Below are positions 30,584 to 39,397 of a DNA stretch of 64,000 bases, in pieces. The position numbers and the translations under genes are program-made. Under the pieces are notes generated by a model that was given only the letters and a program-made list of their open reading frames with translations, did not search any database and was not told where the DNA came from. The first letter of the stretch is position 1. Each line of letters begins with the position of its first letter. Origin of the DNA: Streptomyces rishiriensis (lineage in GTDB: Bacteria; Actinomycetota; Actinomycetes; Streptomycetales; Streptomycetaceae); assembly GCF_030815485.1 (NCBI RefSeq), contig NZ_JAUSWV010000002.1:6262001-6326000 (forward strand), in the 5' to 3' direction.

Positions 30584-32845
30584 ATGCATCAGCCGACTCC
30601 GCCCTCCGCTGCCGACGAACGCTCCCGCCTCGACAACCCGACGCCGGTTCCAGGCGCGGGGCCCGTCCCACCGCCTGCGGACGGGCCAGGTCCGCAACGG
30701 CCCGGATCTACCGGCGAGGACCGGCACACCTCGCCGCCCTCCCCGCTCATCAGGTCGGAGGAAGGCCCGCGCCCGGCCGTCGGCCCCGGTGTCCCCGGCA
30801 CCACGGCCGTCCCATCGGCCGGCACCGCGCGTCGTCCTCCGCCGCCGTCGTCCAGAGGCGCCGGACCTCCGCCCGGGACGCCGGCCCGGCCTCGCTCCGT
30901 CGGCCTGCCCCCCACCCACACGGCGATGATCTGCGTCGCTCTGCCGGGCCTCGCCATCTCGACGGAGCAGGGGCAGCTGACGGGACATGGGCTGGAGGGC
31001 TTCTACCGGGCGGGCAGGCGCATCCTCTCCCGCTGCCAGGTGAGGGTGGCCGGACGTGAACCGCTGGCTGTCCAGGCCCGCATGACCTCGGCCGACCGGG
31101 CTCGTTTCGTCGGCACGCTCCGTGTCACACCGCACGGCGGCCCGGACCCGGACATCGTCGTCGAGCGGACCCGCTCCGCGGACGGCACGGAGCTGATCAC
31201 GCTGCACAGCGCCGCCACTCGGCCGCTGCGCCTCCCGGTCGAGGTGGCGCTCGGCGCCGATCTGGCCGACCTGGGGGCGATCGCGTCCGGCGCCGTGGGC
31301 CCCGAACTGGCCGCCAGCGTCCACGATTCCGGACTGCGGTGGTCCTCTGCCGCCGGGGCCTCGAGCGTCACGGCCGACCCGCCCCCGTCCGACGCGATCG
31401 CCTCCGCGGGCCTGCTGCGCTGGGACTTCGAAGTGCCTCCCGGCGGCACCGTACGTGTGGAACTGAGGGTCCGCCTGGACGGTGCGGGACCGGTCCGGGC
31501 CGTGGGCAGGGCGGCCGCCGGCCCGTTGGCTGCGGCACAGGCGACGGGCGACGATCCACGCGTCCGACCGCTCATGGCGACGAGCGTCGCGGACCTTCAG
31601 GCCCTGTTGCTGCGGGATCCCGCGCATCCCGCGGACACCCACTTCGCGGCAGGCGCGCCGTGGCGCTGCGGCCTGGCGCCGGCCGACGCGCTCGCCGCGG
31701 CCCGCATGACGCTGCCGCTCGGGACCCGCCTCGCCGTGGGCACGCTGCGCACCCTGGCCCGGACGCAGATCACGGCTCCGGGTCCACGGTGCGGCATGAT
31801 CCCCGGCCCCCGCCGGGACGCGGGCGCGCACCTCCCGCCGGGCTGCACCGGGACCGAGGCCACCCTGCTCTTTCCGGTGCTCCTCGCGGAGGCCCGCCGA
31901 TGGGGCCTGCCCGACCAGGAGACGGAGGAACTGCTGCCGGCGGCCGAGCGCTGCCTGACCTGGCTGCGCACGACGGTCGGTGACGGGCCCTACCTGAGCG
32001 ACCCCCGGCCCGGCGGTCCCGTGCGCTGCGAGTCCCAGGCCCACGCCCACCGGGCCGCACTGCTCGGCGCCGACCTGCTCGACGCCTGCGGCAGACGGGG
32101 TGGGGAGGGGCTGCGGGAGTGGGCCAGGAAGCTGCGCGCCACCTTCCGGCGGGACTTCTGGATCGACGACCCCGCAGGCGGCCGGCCCGCGGCCGCCCGT
32201 ACCCCGGACGGGCGGCCACTGCCCCACCTCTGCGCGACGGCCGTCCATCTGCTCGACACCGGGTTGCTGGGCGGCGGCGCCCACGCCGCCGGGCTGCTGG
32301 ACCGGGTGCAGACCGAGCAGCTCGCCCGGTTGCTCGGCAGTCCCGTCATGGACTCCGGCTGGGGACTTCGTGGCCTCGGAGCGAAGGAGGTCGGCTACAA
32401 CCCCTTCGGGCACCGCAGTGGTGCCGTCCGGGTCCACGAAACGGCGATCGCCGTCGCCGGCCTGGCCGCCGCGGGCTACGAGAAGGAGGGCACCGCGCTG
32501 CTGCGAGGCGTACTGACGGCGGCCGAGGCCTTCGAGCACCGCCTGCCGGAGATGTACGCGGGCGAGCAACGCGGTGACGGGGGAACGCCGCTCCCGCACC
32601 CGGCCGCCTGTCGCCCCGCGGCCACCGCGGCGGCGGCAGGGGTCCTGTTGCTGACCACCCTGGCAGGCGTCCGGCCCGACGCTCCGGCGGGAACCGTCAC
32701 CCTGCGTCCCCTGCGCGGCGCGCCCCTGGGAGAGATCGGCCTGACCGGGCTGCGAGTCGCCGGCGCCCCCTTCTCGGTACGGGTCAGCCGACTGGGTCTC
32801 GCCATGGTGGAGGAAGCGGCCGACGGACTGCAATTGGGGGTGTGA
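30584..32845 (+). CDS. Glycogen-debranching-type protein (amylo-alpha-1,6-glucosidase-like)
   Basis: A 753-residue protein. The first ~110 residues are Pro-rich and disordered. A beta-rich N-terminal domain of the glycogen debranching N-term family follows (MICVALPGLAISTEQGQLTGHGLEGFYRAGRRILSRCQVRVAG...). The C-terminal half (about 340-750) is helical like an (alpha/alpha)6 glycosidase barrel, with CGLAPADALAAARMTLPLGTRLAVGTLRTLARTQ and EKEGTALLRGVLTAAEAFEHRLPEMYAGEQR. Cytosolic alpha-glucan or trehalose-like trimming is plausible; activity is not certain. ATG 30584 is chosen over the open frame back to 30473. Confidence 0.78.
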   Translation: MHQPTPPSAADERSRLDNPTPVPGAGPVPPPADGPGPQRPGSTGEDRHTSPPSPLIRSEEGPRPAVGPGVPGTTAVPSAGTARRPPPPSSRGAGPPPGTPARPRSVGLPPTHTAMICVALPGLAISTEQGQLTGHGLEGFYRAGRRILSRCQVRVAGREPLAVQARMTSADRARFVGTLRVTPHGGPDPDIVVERTRSADGTELITLHSAATRPLRLPVEVALGADLADLGAIASGAVGPELAASVHDSGLRWSSAAGASSVTADPPPSDAIASAGLLRWDFEVPPGGTVRVELRVRLDGAGPVRAVGRAAAGPLAAAQATGDDPRVRPLMATSVADLQALLLRDPAHPADTHFAAGAPWRCGLAPADALAAARMTLPLGTRLAVGTLRTLARTQITAPGPRCGMIPGPRRDAGAHLPPGCTGTEATLLFPVLLAEARRWGLPDQETEELLPAAERCLTWLRTTVGDGPYLSDPRPGGPVRCESQAHAHRAALLGADLLDACGRRGGEGLREWARKLRATFRRDFWIDDPAGGRPAAARTPDGRPLPHLCATAVHLLDTGLLGGGAHAAGLLDRVQTEQLARLLGSPVMDSGWGLRGLGAKEVGYNPFGHRSGAVRVHETAIAVAGLAAAGYEKEGTALLRGVLTAAEAFEHRLPEMYAGEQRGDGGTPLPHPAACRPAATAAAAGVLLLTTLAGVRPDAPAGTVTLRPLRGAPLGEIGLTGLRVAGAPFSVRVSRLGLAMVEEAADGLQLGV

Positions 32846-32946
32846 GCTCGAACGACGCGGCTCCGGTCGTCGGCACGGTGGACGAGGTCAGCCGTGCGGC
32901 ACCGCACTGGACCAGCCATCGAAGCGGCCGACGAAGGGAGTGTTTA

Positions 32947-32961
32947 TCGTCAGGGAGACGA
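32947..32961 (+). promoter_or_regulatory. Operator-like inverted repeat and promoter of the Nudix regulator
   Basis: TCGTC-aggga-GACGA has perfect 5-bp arms. It is followed at 32963-32968 by TATGAT, a good -10, and the ATG starts 6 bases later at 32975. The mRNA is therefore probably leaderless and the repeat lies between -35 and -10, as expected for an autorepressor. Confidence 0.55.
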
Positions 32962-32974
32962 CTATGATCGCGGC

Positions 32975-33733
32975 ATGCCCTACGACCCGTCAGCCTTTCC
33001 GCCCTTCGCCGTGACCGTGGACCTGGTCGTGCTGACCGTGCGCCGCCATGCCCTGTGCGCGCTGGCGGTGCGCAGGGGTGAGGCGCCGTTCCAGGGGCGG
33101 TGGGCGCTCCCGGGCGGCTTCGTACGGGGCGACGAGGACCTTGCCCAGGCCGCCGCGCGCGAACTGGCCGAGGAGACCGGACTGCGTGCGCACGACCCCT
33201 CGGCCCCGGCTCACGACAACGGTGCCCATCTGGAGCAGCTCGCCACGTACGGCGACCCCAAGCGCGACCCCAGGATGCGCGTCGTCAGCGTCGCGCACCT
33301 GGCGCTCGCCCCGGACCTGCCCGCGCCGCGAGCGGGCGGAGACGCCAGCAACGCGCGTTGGGCACCGGTCGAGGAACTGCTTCAGCACGGCGGTTACGGC
33401 CGCGACGGGGAACCGGTCGCACCGCTCGCCTTCGACCACGCCCAGATCCTGGCGGACGGAGTGGAGCGTGCCCGTTCCAAGATCGAGTACTCGTCCCTGG
33501 CGACCGCGTTCTGCCCCACCGAGTTCACGGTCGGCGAGCTTCGCCGGGTCTACGAGGCGGTGTGGGGTGTGGCGCTCGACCCGAGGAACTTCCACCGCAA
33601 GGTGACGGGCACGCCCGGCTTCCTGGTGCCCACGGGTGGCACCACCACTCGGCAGGGAGGACGTCCGGCGCAGCTGTTCCGAGCGGGCGGCGCGACCTTG
33701 CTCAACCCGCCGATGCTGCGGCCCGAGGTGTGA
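32975..33733 (+). CDS. NrtR-type Nudix-domain transcriptional regulator
   Basis: A 252-residue protein with an N-terminal Nudix fold. The full Nudix box (G-x5-E-x7-RELxEExGL) is present in GGFVRGDEDL...RELAEETGL. The C-terminal winged helix reads FCPTEFTVGELRRVYEAVWGVALDPRNFHRKV and TTRQGGRPAQLF, typical of NrtR regulators of NAD or sugar metabolism that sense ADP-ribose or similar ligands. The intact box means hydrolase activity is not excluded. No NAD genes are near; the following gene is an ABC transporter in the same direction. Confidence 0.82.
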   Translation: MPYDPSAFPPFAVTVDLVVLTVRRHALCALAVRRGEAPFQGRWALPGGFVRGDEDLAQAAARELAEETGLRAHDPSAPAHDNGAHLEQLATYGDPKRDPRMRVVSVAHLALAPDLPAPRAGGDASNARWAPVEELLQHGGYGRDGEPVAPLAFDHAQILADGVERARSKIEYSSLATAFCPTEFTVGELRRVYEAVWGVALDPRNFHRKVTGTPGFLVPTGGTTTRQGGRPAQLFRAGGATLLNPPMLRPEV

Positions 33734-33866
33734 CGCCGGCCGACAGCGTCGCCCACCGGCAGGAGGGGAGAACCCCGAGCCGGTCTGCCGTGGCCGGGTG
33801 ACCGGCCGCACGGCGTCACCGTGCGGTGAACGGAAAAAAGGGATATAACGCGCTATCTTGCTACGG

Positions 33867-36242
33867 GTGATCCAGGCCTTCGGACTGACCAGTAATTCCC
33901 GCAAGGCGCTTCCGCCCGCCGTCGACGACGTCTCCTTCGAGGCGCGCGCGGGCCGCGTCACCGTGCTGCTCGGAGCGCCGGGCGCGGGCAAGACCACGGT
34001 GTTGAGACTCATGCTCGGACTTCAACAGGGCCGCGGGCTCGCCTACTTCCGCGGCCGTCCGCTGCACCGCATCGCCCATCCCTCGCGTGAGGTCGGCGTC
34101 CTCCTCGGCGATGTGCCGGGCCACCCCGCCCGCACGGTCCGGGGCCACCTGCGCATGCTGTGCGCGGCCGCCGGAGTCCCGGCGCGGCGCGCCGACGAAG
34201 TGCTCGAGGTGGTCGGTCTGGTCAGCCTCCGCGACGAACGCCTCGGCACCCTGTCCCGCGGCATGGACCGGCGCCTGGGCCTGGCCTGCGCTCTCCTGGC
34301 GGATCCGCACACCCTCGTCCTCGACGATCCCGCCGACGGGCTCTCCGGGCGCGAGAGCCGCTGGCTGTACGGCATGCTGCGTGCCCACGCGGACCAGGGC
34401 GGCACCGTCCTGACGACCACGACCGACCCCAAGGAGGCCGCGCGCACCGCCGACCGGGTCGTCACTCTGGACCGGGGCGCCGTGGTCGCCGACCAGGAGG
34501 CAGCCGACTTCGCCCGCACCCGGCTGAGGCCCCGGGTGGCCGTCCGCAGCCCGCACGCCACCCGCCTGGCCGCCCTGCTGACCAGGGAGGCCCGAGCCGG
34601 GCAACGCTCCGTCGAGGTGGTGCAGGAGGACGGCAACCGGCTCTCCGTGTACGGCAGCAGCTGCGCCCATGTCGGCGAGACGGCGTTCCGGCACGACATC
34701 CTGGTCCACCAACTCGCCGACGAAACCGGCGACATGGGGCCCGGAGCGGGAGCGGAGGCACGGCAGCGGGCGCACGCCGCGGCAGAGCCGGGCCCGGGCC
34801 CCACGAGGCGAGCGGGTCAGGAACCCGCGGGCGGAGAACCGCCCACTGTCGCTTCCTCCGAACCGGGCTCGGAACGCGCGGACCTGCCGGAAGGGGCATG
34901 CGCGGACCTGTCGGAAGGGGCATGCGCGGACCTGTCGGAAGGGGCATGCGCGGACCTGTCGGAAGGGGCATGCGCGGACCTGTCGGAAGGGGCACGTGCG
35001 GCGAGCGAATCCCCGTACACGGGCGCCGTGGACGCGCCGGGCGGCCCCGGTGATGAGCTGTCGCCGTCCCCAGCGCCGTACCGGCCGGTCGAGGCGGCGC
35101 CTCGCGACGGCATGCCGACTTGCGGCGGCGACTCCCCGGTCGCTCTCATGGCACCGGCCGCCGCCGCCCGGGCCGCGGACACCGCGGATGCACCGGCCTC
35201 CCCGACTGCTTCCGCGGGGCACTCCGCTGCTCCTGAATGGCGCCCTGTCAGTGGAGCGGCCGCCTCCGCAAGCGCGATCGTCGAGGCACCTCGGCAGCCC
35301 CTGGAAGCCGATACCGCCGACGCCACCGGCCGCGCCACCTCTGACGCCCACCGCGCCGCCGCCCGTCCCCCGGCCGCCTCTGTCATGTCCTCGCCCCAGC
35401 ACGCCATCCGCCCTTTCGCGTCCCGTGGGGTCGACACCCTGTCCGCCCTGCCGCCTCCCATCTCCGTGCGCTCGGCCCCCAGCCCCCTGCGCCCCCTCCG
35501 CTACGAACTCCGTCGCGCCACCGGCATCGGTACCGGGTTCACCACCGGCGCGGTCGTGCTGGTCGTCTCCGCTCTCACCGCCGTACTCCTGGCCGGCGCG
35601 GGCCATACCGCACAGGCGCGGTTGCTGGCCGCGTGGCCCACGGAACTCCCGTTGCCACCCGCGGCGCTCGGTGCGGGCCTGCTCGGCGCGCTGGCCTTCG
35701 GAGACGAATTCCGCCACCCCGCCCTGGCCGCGGACCGCGGAACCGTGCCCCGCAGACTGGGCGTACTCACCGCCAAACTCCTCGTCGCCGCTCTCACCGC
35801 ACTCATGCTGGCCTTTCTCACGGTGGGCTGCGACGCCGAAGCGCTCTACCTCGTCTACGGACGGGAGGTCGCACAGGTTCCCGCGGACTGGCTTCCACTC
35901 GGCGCGGGTTGGGTCGGCCTGGTGATCGGCTGCGCCTGGACCGGCGTGCTGGCCGCCGGCGTCTTCCGATCCACCACGGCCGGGCTGGCGGCGGTGGTCG
36001 CCATGCCCGTCGCCGTGCTGCCCGTCGTACAGAAGACCGTGGAGAGCATGTCCGTGCGGTCGGCGGCGGGGTTCTCGGTGCGGTTGCGCGAGCTGGTCCT
36101 GGTGCAGTGGCCCTTCGGCGGAGAGCGCTATGTGGCCGCCGCGGCACGCGTGATCGCCCAACCCGTGGGCGGGGCAATGGCGTTGTCGCTGACGGCTCTG
36201 CTGTGCGCGTACCTGCTCGTGACCCTGCGTAGCAGAGTCTGA
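33867..36242 (+). CDS. One-chain ABC transporter: ATPase, long disordered linker, permease
   Basis: A 791-residue protein. Residues ~1-220 are an ABC ATPase: Walker A LGAPGAGKTT, an LSRGMDRR signature in place of LSGGQ, and Walker B LVLDDPADGL (Asp where the catalytic Glu normally follows). The domain resembles drug/Na+-type exporters. About 290 residues of Ala/Pro/Ser/Glu-rich linker follow, including five 8-residue repeats (34876-34995). The C-terminal ~250 residues have about six hydrophobic helices (TGAVVLVVSALTAVLLAGAG, ..., MALSLTALLCAYLLVTL). GTG 33867 lies 7 bases after a -10-like TATCTT (33854-33859), so a leaderless start is likely. TTG 33858 is the other option. Confidence 0.78.
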   Translation: MIQAFGLTSNSRKALPPAVDDVSFEARAGRVTVLLGAPGAGKTTVLRLMLGLQQGRGLAYFRGRPLHRIAHPSREVGVLLGDVPGHPARTVRGHLRMLCAAAGVPARRADEVLEVVGLVSLRDERLGTLSRGMDRRLGLACALLADPHTLVLDDPADGLSGRESRWLYGMLRAHADQGGTVLTTTTDPKEAARTADRVVTLDRGAVVADQEAADFARTRLRPRVAVRSPHATRLAALLTREARAGQRSVEVVQEDGNRLSVYGSSCAHVGETAFRHDILVHQLADETGDMGPGAGAEARQRAHAAAEPGPGPTRRAGQEPAGGEPPTVASSEPGSERADLPEGACADLSEGACADLSEGACADLSEGACADLSEGARAASESPYTGAVDAPGGPGDELSPSPAPYRPVEAAPRDGMPTCGGDSPVALMAPAAAARAADTADAPASPTASAGHSAAPEWRPVSGAAASASAIVEAPRQPLEADTADATGRATSDAHRAAARPPAASVMSSPQHAIRPFASRGVDTLSALPPPISVRSAPSPLRPLRYELRRATGIGTGFTTGAVVLVVSALTAVLLAGAGHTAQARLLAAWPTELPLPPAALGAGLLGALAFGDEFRHPALAADRGTVPRRLGVLTAKLLVAALTALMLAFLTVGCDAEALYLVYGREVAQVPADWLPLGAGWVGLVIGCAWTGVLAAGVFRSTTAGLAAVVAMPVAVLPVVQKTVESMSVRSAAGFSVRLRELVLVQWPFGGERYVAAAARVIAQPVGGAMALSLTALLCAYLLVTLRSRV
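34876..34995 (+). repeat. Five tandem 24-bp repeats in the ABC transporter gene
   Basis: Exact boundaries are 34876-34899, 34900-34923, 34924-34947, 34948-34971 and 34972-34995. The units differ at only one or two bases and encode ADLSEGAC (first ADLPEGAC, last ADLSEGAR). Four Cys occur at an 8-residue period. Confidence 0.95.
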
Positions 36243-36406
36243 CGACCATCTCTGGGCCGATCCGATCCCGGTGTGTGCGCAACTCCCCGAATAAAGCCCA
36301 TTTCTTTCCGATAAGGCGTCAATTGCGACGGGGTGAGCGATCACCCTTTCGTGTGCTTTTCACCAAAGACCTCAAGGGAGTTGGGAGCAGCGCCGACAAA
36401 GGATCC

Positions 36407-37294
36407 GTGAGTATCCTTGCGCACACCATGATGACCGCCGCCCGCTCCACCGACTCCGGTCTGGCCGGCCCGGGCGAACTCGACCGCTATCCCTTCGGCG
36501 AGCCCCCTGTGGCCGAACGCGTCGGAGCCCCCGTATGGGACTCCGCGGAACCCGAGCTGGGCCGCGTGGGCCGTCGCGCCGCGGGCAGCCGCGGACGCGG
36601 ACTGCACGGCCAACTCGTCCAGCAGCTCGGTCAGATGATCGTCTCGGGCGACCTGGGCGCCGACCGACCGCTGGTACCCGAGGAGATCGGTCAGCGGTTC
36701 GAGGTGTCCCGCACCGTCGTCCGCGAGTCGCTGCGTGTCCTCGAGGCGAAGGGCCTGGTCAGTGCCCGGCCGAACGTCGGCACGCGTGTGCGTCCCGTGA
36801 GTGACTGGAACCTTCTCGACCCGGACATCATCGAGTGGCGGGCGTTCGGTCCCCAGCGCGATGATCAGCGGCGTGAGCTGAACGAGCTGCGCTGGACGAT
36901 CGAGCCGCTTGCCGCGCGCCTCGCCGCAGGGCACGGTCGCGCCGACATCCAGCAGCGAATGTCCGACATGGTCGAGATCATGGCGCACGCCATGGGGCAG
37001 GGTGACGCTCTCACCTACTCCCGGGCCGACGCCGAGTTCCACTCGCTGCTCATCCAGGTCGCCGGCAATCGCATGCTGGAACACCTTTCCGGGATCGTGT
37101 CGTCCGCCCTGCAGGTCTCCGGCGGCCCGGCCACGGGCTGTGACCGGCCGAACGACGCGTCGCTGGGGCACCACGGCCGGATCGTCGACGCCCTCGCGGC
37201 GGGCGACGCCACCGCCGCCGAGACGGCCATGCGACAGTTGCTCATCGTTCATCCCGAGGTGGAGCGCGTCGTGCCGGCGCCGCGCGAACACTGA
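36407..37294 (+). CDS. GntR family regulator, FadR subfamily
   Basis: About 295 residues. The winged-helix part is at ~80-145 (LHGQLVQQLGQMIVSGDLGADRPLVPEEIGQRFEVSRTVVRESLRVLEAKGLVSARPNVGTRV). The C-terminal FCD domain is all-helical, with DAEFHSLLIQVAGN and LGHHGRIVDALAAGDATAAETAM supplying metal-ligand His/Asp. Such regulators usually sense sugar acids or carboxylates. GTG 36407 follows AAAGGA; ATG 36428 is another possibility. No enzyme gene is adjacent, so the regulon is not visible. A terminator follows. Confidence 0.88.
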   Translation: MSILAHTMMTAARSTDSGLAGPGELDRYPFGEPPVAERVGAPVWDSAEPELGRVGRRAAGSRGRGLHGQLVQQLGQMIVSGDLGADRPLVPEEIGQRFEVSRTVVRESLRVLEAKGLVSARPNVGTRVRPVSDWNLLDPDIIEWRAFGPQRDDQRRELNELRWTIEPLAARLAAGHGRADIQQRMSDMVEIMAHAMGQGDALTYSRADAEFHSLLIQVAGNRMLEHLSGIVSSALQVSGGPATGCDRPNDASLGHHGRIVDALAAGDATAAETAMRQLLIVHPEVERVVPAPREH

Positions 37295-37721
37295 CCGCAC
37301 CCGCGCGGGGGACGGTCGGGGGGCCTCCCCCTCCCGCGTCGTCCTCGGCCGCCGCTCCACCTGCCACTCCCGTCGGACCCCGCAGAACCCGCCCCGGGGC
37401 CTGCGGGGTCCGACGGTCGATGTGGCGGCACCGGTCCAGGCGGCACCGGTAGGCTTCCGGGTGACCTCATCTGTCCGCGTCTGACCGTTTTTGAAAGCTT
37501 ACGTGGTGTGACTCGGGCCACGAAGATTGGGCGTAACGCTTGTGGAAACAACGCGATGACCTAAGAGGTGACCGCCGCGGAGGGAATACGAACGCCGTTC
37601 AAGGCGCTGTGAATCCTCCCGGCCCCCGCCCGCACCGTCGGCCCATCCCCAGGCCGGTGGTCGGCTCCTGTCCTCACGGACGGGGCCGGAAGCCGTTTTC
37701 CAACGTTCCGAGAGGTTGTTC
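37295..37721. other. hrdB upstream control region
   Basis: The 427 bases contain the terminator of the GntR gene (37371-37415) and then the hrdB promoter region. TTGAAA at 37491-37496 is a possible -35 element. GGGAAT at 37582-37587 followed 18 bases later by GCT resembles a SigR promoter (GGGAAT-N18-GTT). I see no small gene. Confidence 0.5.
37371..37415 (+). terminator. Terminator of the FadR-type regulator gene
   Basis: CGTCGGACCCCGCAG at 37371-37385 pairs perfectly with 37401-37415. Confidence 0.8.
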
Positions 37722-39263
37722 GTGTCGGCCAGCACATCCCGTACGCTCCCGCCTGAGATCGCCGAGTCCGTCTCTGTCATGGCGCTCATTGAGCGGGGAA
37801 AGGCTGAGGGGCAGATCGCCGGCGACGATGTGCGTCGGGCCTTCGAAGCTGACCAGATTCCGGCCACTCAGTGGAAGAACGTACTGCGCAGCCTCAACCA
37901 GATCCTCGAGGAAGAGGGTGTGACGCTGATGGTCAGTGCCGCGGAGCCCAAGCGCACCCGAAAGAGCGTCGCAGCGAAGAGTCCGGCCAAGCGCACCGCC
38001 ACCAAGACGGTCGCGGCGAAGGCGGTGACCACGAGGAAGGCCACCGCCACGGCCGCCCCGGCCACCGAGGCCGCTCCCGCTGTGGACGATTCCGCAGACG
38101 AAGCCGCCCCCGCCAAGAAGGCGGCTGCCAAGAAGACGACCGCCAAGAAGGCGGTCGCGAAGAAGACCGTCGCCAAGAAGACGGCGGCCAAGAAGACGAC
38201 CGCGGGCAAGGACGATGCCGAGGTCGCTGAGGACGAGGTCCTCGAGGACGTCAAGCCCGGCGAAGAGGAGGAGGAGGGGACCGAGAACAAGGGTTTCGTC
38301 CTCTCCGACGACGACGAGGACGACGCGCCCGCCCAGCAGGTCGCCGTGGCCGGTGCCACCGCCGACCCGGTGAAGGACTACCTCAAGCAGATCGGCAAGG
38401 TCCCGCTGCTCAACGCCGAGCAGGAGGTCGAGCTCGCCAAGCGCATCGAGGCCGGTCTGTTCGCCGAGGACAAGCTGGCCAACGCCGACAAGCTCGCCCC
38501 GAAGCTCAAGCGCGAGCTGGAGATCATCGCCGAGGACGGCCGACGCGCCAAGAACCACCTCCTGGAGGCCAACCTCCGTCTGGTGGTCTCCCTGGCCAAG
38601 CGTTACACCGGCCGCGGCATGCTCTTCCTGGACCTCATCCAGGAGGGCAACCTCGGTCTGATCCGCGCGGTCGAGAAGTTCGACTACACCAAGGGCTACA
38701 AGTTCTCCACGTATGCCACCTGGTGGATCCGTCAGGCGATCACCCGCGCCATGGCCGACCAGGCCCGCACCATCCGTATTCCGGTGCACATGGTCGAGGT
38801 CATCAACAAGCTCGCGCGCGTGCAGCGTCAGATGCTTCAGGACCTGGGCCGCGAGCCCACCCCGGAGGAGCTGGCCAAGGAACTCGACATGACCCCCGAG
38901 AAGGTCATCGAGGTCCAGAAGTACGGCCGCGAGCCCATCTCGCTGCACACCCCGCTGGGTGAGGACGGTGACAGCGAGTTCGGTGACCTCATCGAGGACT
39001 CCGAGGCCGTGGTCCCGGCCGACGCGGTCAGCTTCACGCTCCTCCAGGAGCAGTTGCACTCCGTCCTCGACACCCTGTCCGAGCGCGAGGCGGGCGTCGT
39101 CTCCATGCGGTTCGGTCTCACCGACGGTCAGCCGAAGACCCTCGACGAGATCGGCAAGGTGTACGGCGTGACGCGCGAGCGCATCCGTCAGATCGAGTCC
39201 AAGACCATGTCCAAGCTGCGCCACCCGTCCCGTTCGCAGGTGCTGCGCGACTACCTCGACTAG
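37722..39263 (+). CDS. hrdB: Principal sigma factor HrdB (SigA/RpoD group 1)
   Basis: A 513-residue vegetative sigma factor. The N-terminal extension contains a Lys/Ala block of KKTTAKKAVAKKT type and an acidic stretch, both characteristic of Streptomyces HrdB. Region 1.2 begins at DPVKDYLKQIG. Region 2 is NLRLVVSLAKRYTGRGMLFLDLIQEGNLGLIRAVEKFDYTKGYKFSTYATWWIRQAI. Region 3 follows, and region 4 is VTRERIRQIESKTMSKLRHPSRSQVLRDYLD. GTG 37722 is preceded by GAGAGG; TTG 37716 is also in frame but less likely. It is probably transcribed alone, with a terminator immediately downstream. Confidence 0.97.
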   Translation: MSASTSRTLPPEIAESVSVMALIERGKAEGQIAGDDVRRAFEADQIPATQWKNVLRSLNQILEEEGVTLMVSAAEPKRTRKSVAAKSPAKRTATKTVAAKAVTTRKATATAAPATEAAPAVDDSADEAAPAKKAAAKKTTAKKAVAKKTVAKKTAAKKTTAGKDDAEVAEDEVLEDVKPGEEEEEGTENKGFVLSDDDEDDAPAQQVAVAGATADPVKDYLKQIGKVPLLNAEQEVELAKRIEAGLFAEDKLANADKLAPKLKRELEIIAEDGRRAKNHLLEANLRLVVSLAKRYTGRGMLFLDLIQEGNLGLIRAVEKFDYTKGYKFSTYATWWIRQAITRAMADQARTIRIPVHMVEVINKLARVQRQMLQDLGREPTPEELAKELDMTPEKVIEVQKYGREPISLHTPLGEDGDSEFGDLIEDSEAVVPADAVSFTLLQEQLHSVLDTLSEREAGVVSMRFGLTDGQPKTLDEIGKVYGVTRERIRQIESKTMSKLRHPSRSQVLRDYLD

Positions 39264-39277
39264 GTCGTAGCAGTACG

Positions 39278-39322
39278 AAGCCGAAGGCCCGGTCTCCCGT
39301 GAGGGAGCCGGGCCTTCGGCTT
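39278..39322 (+). terminator. Terminator of hrdB
   Basis: AAGCCGAAGGCCCGG (39278-39292) pairs perfectly with 39308-39322, 15 bases past the stop. Confidence 0.85.
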
Positions 39323-39397
39323 GGACGCGCGGGTGCGGGGCGGCGCGCGCTGGATCACTCTGGGTGTTCACCGATCACTCCAGAGTGAGGAGCGCGC

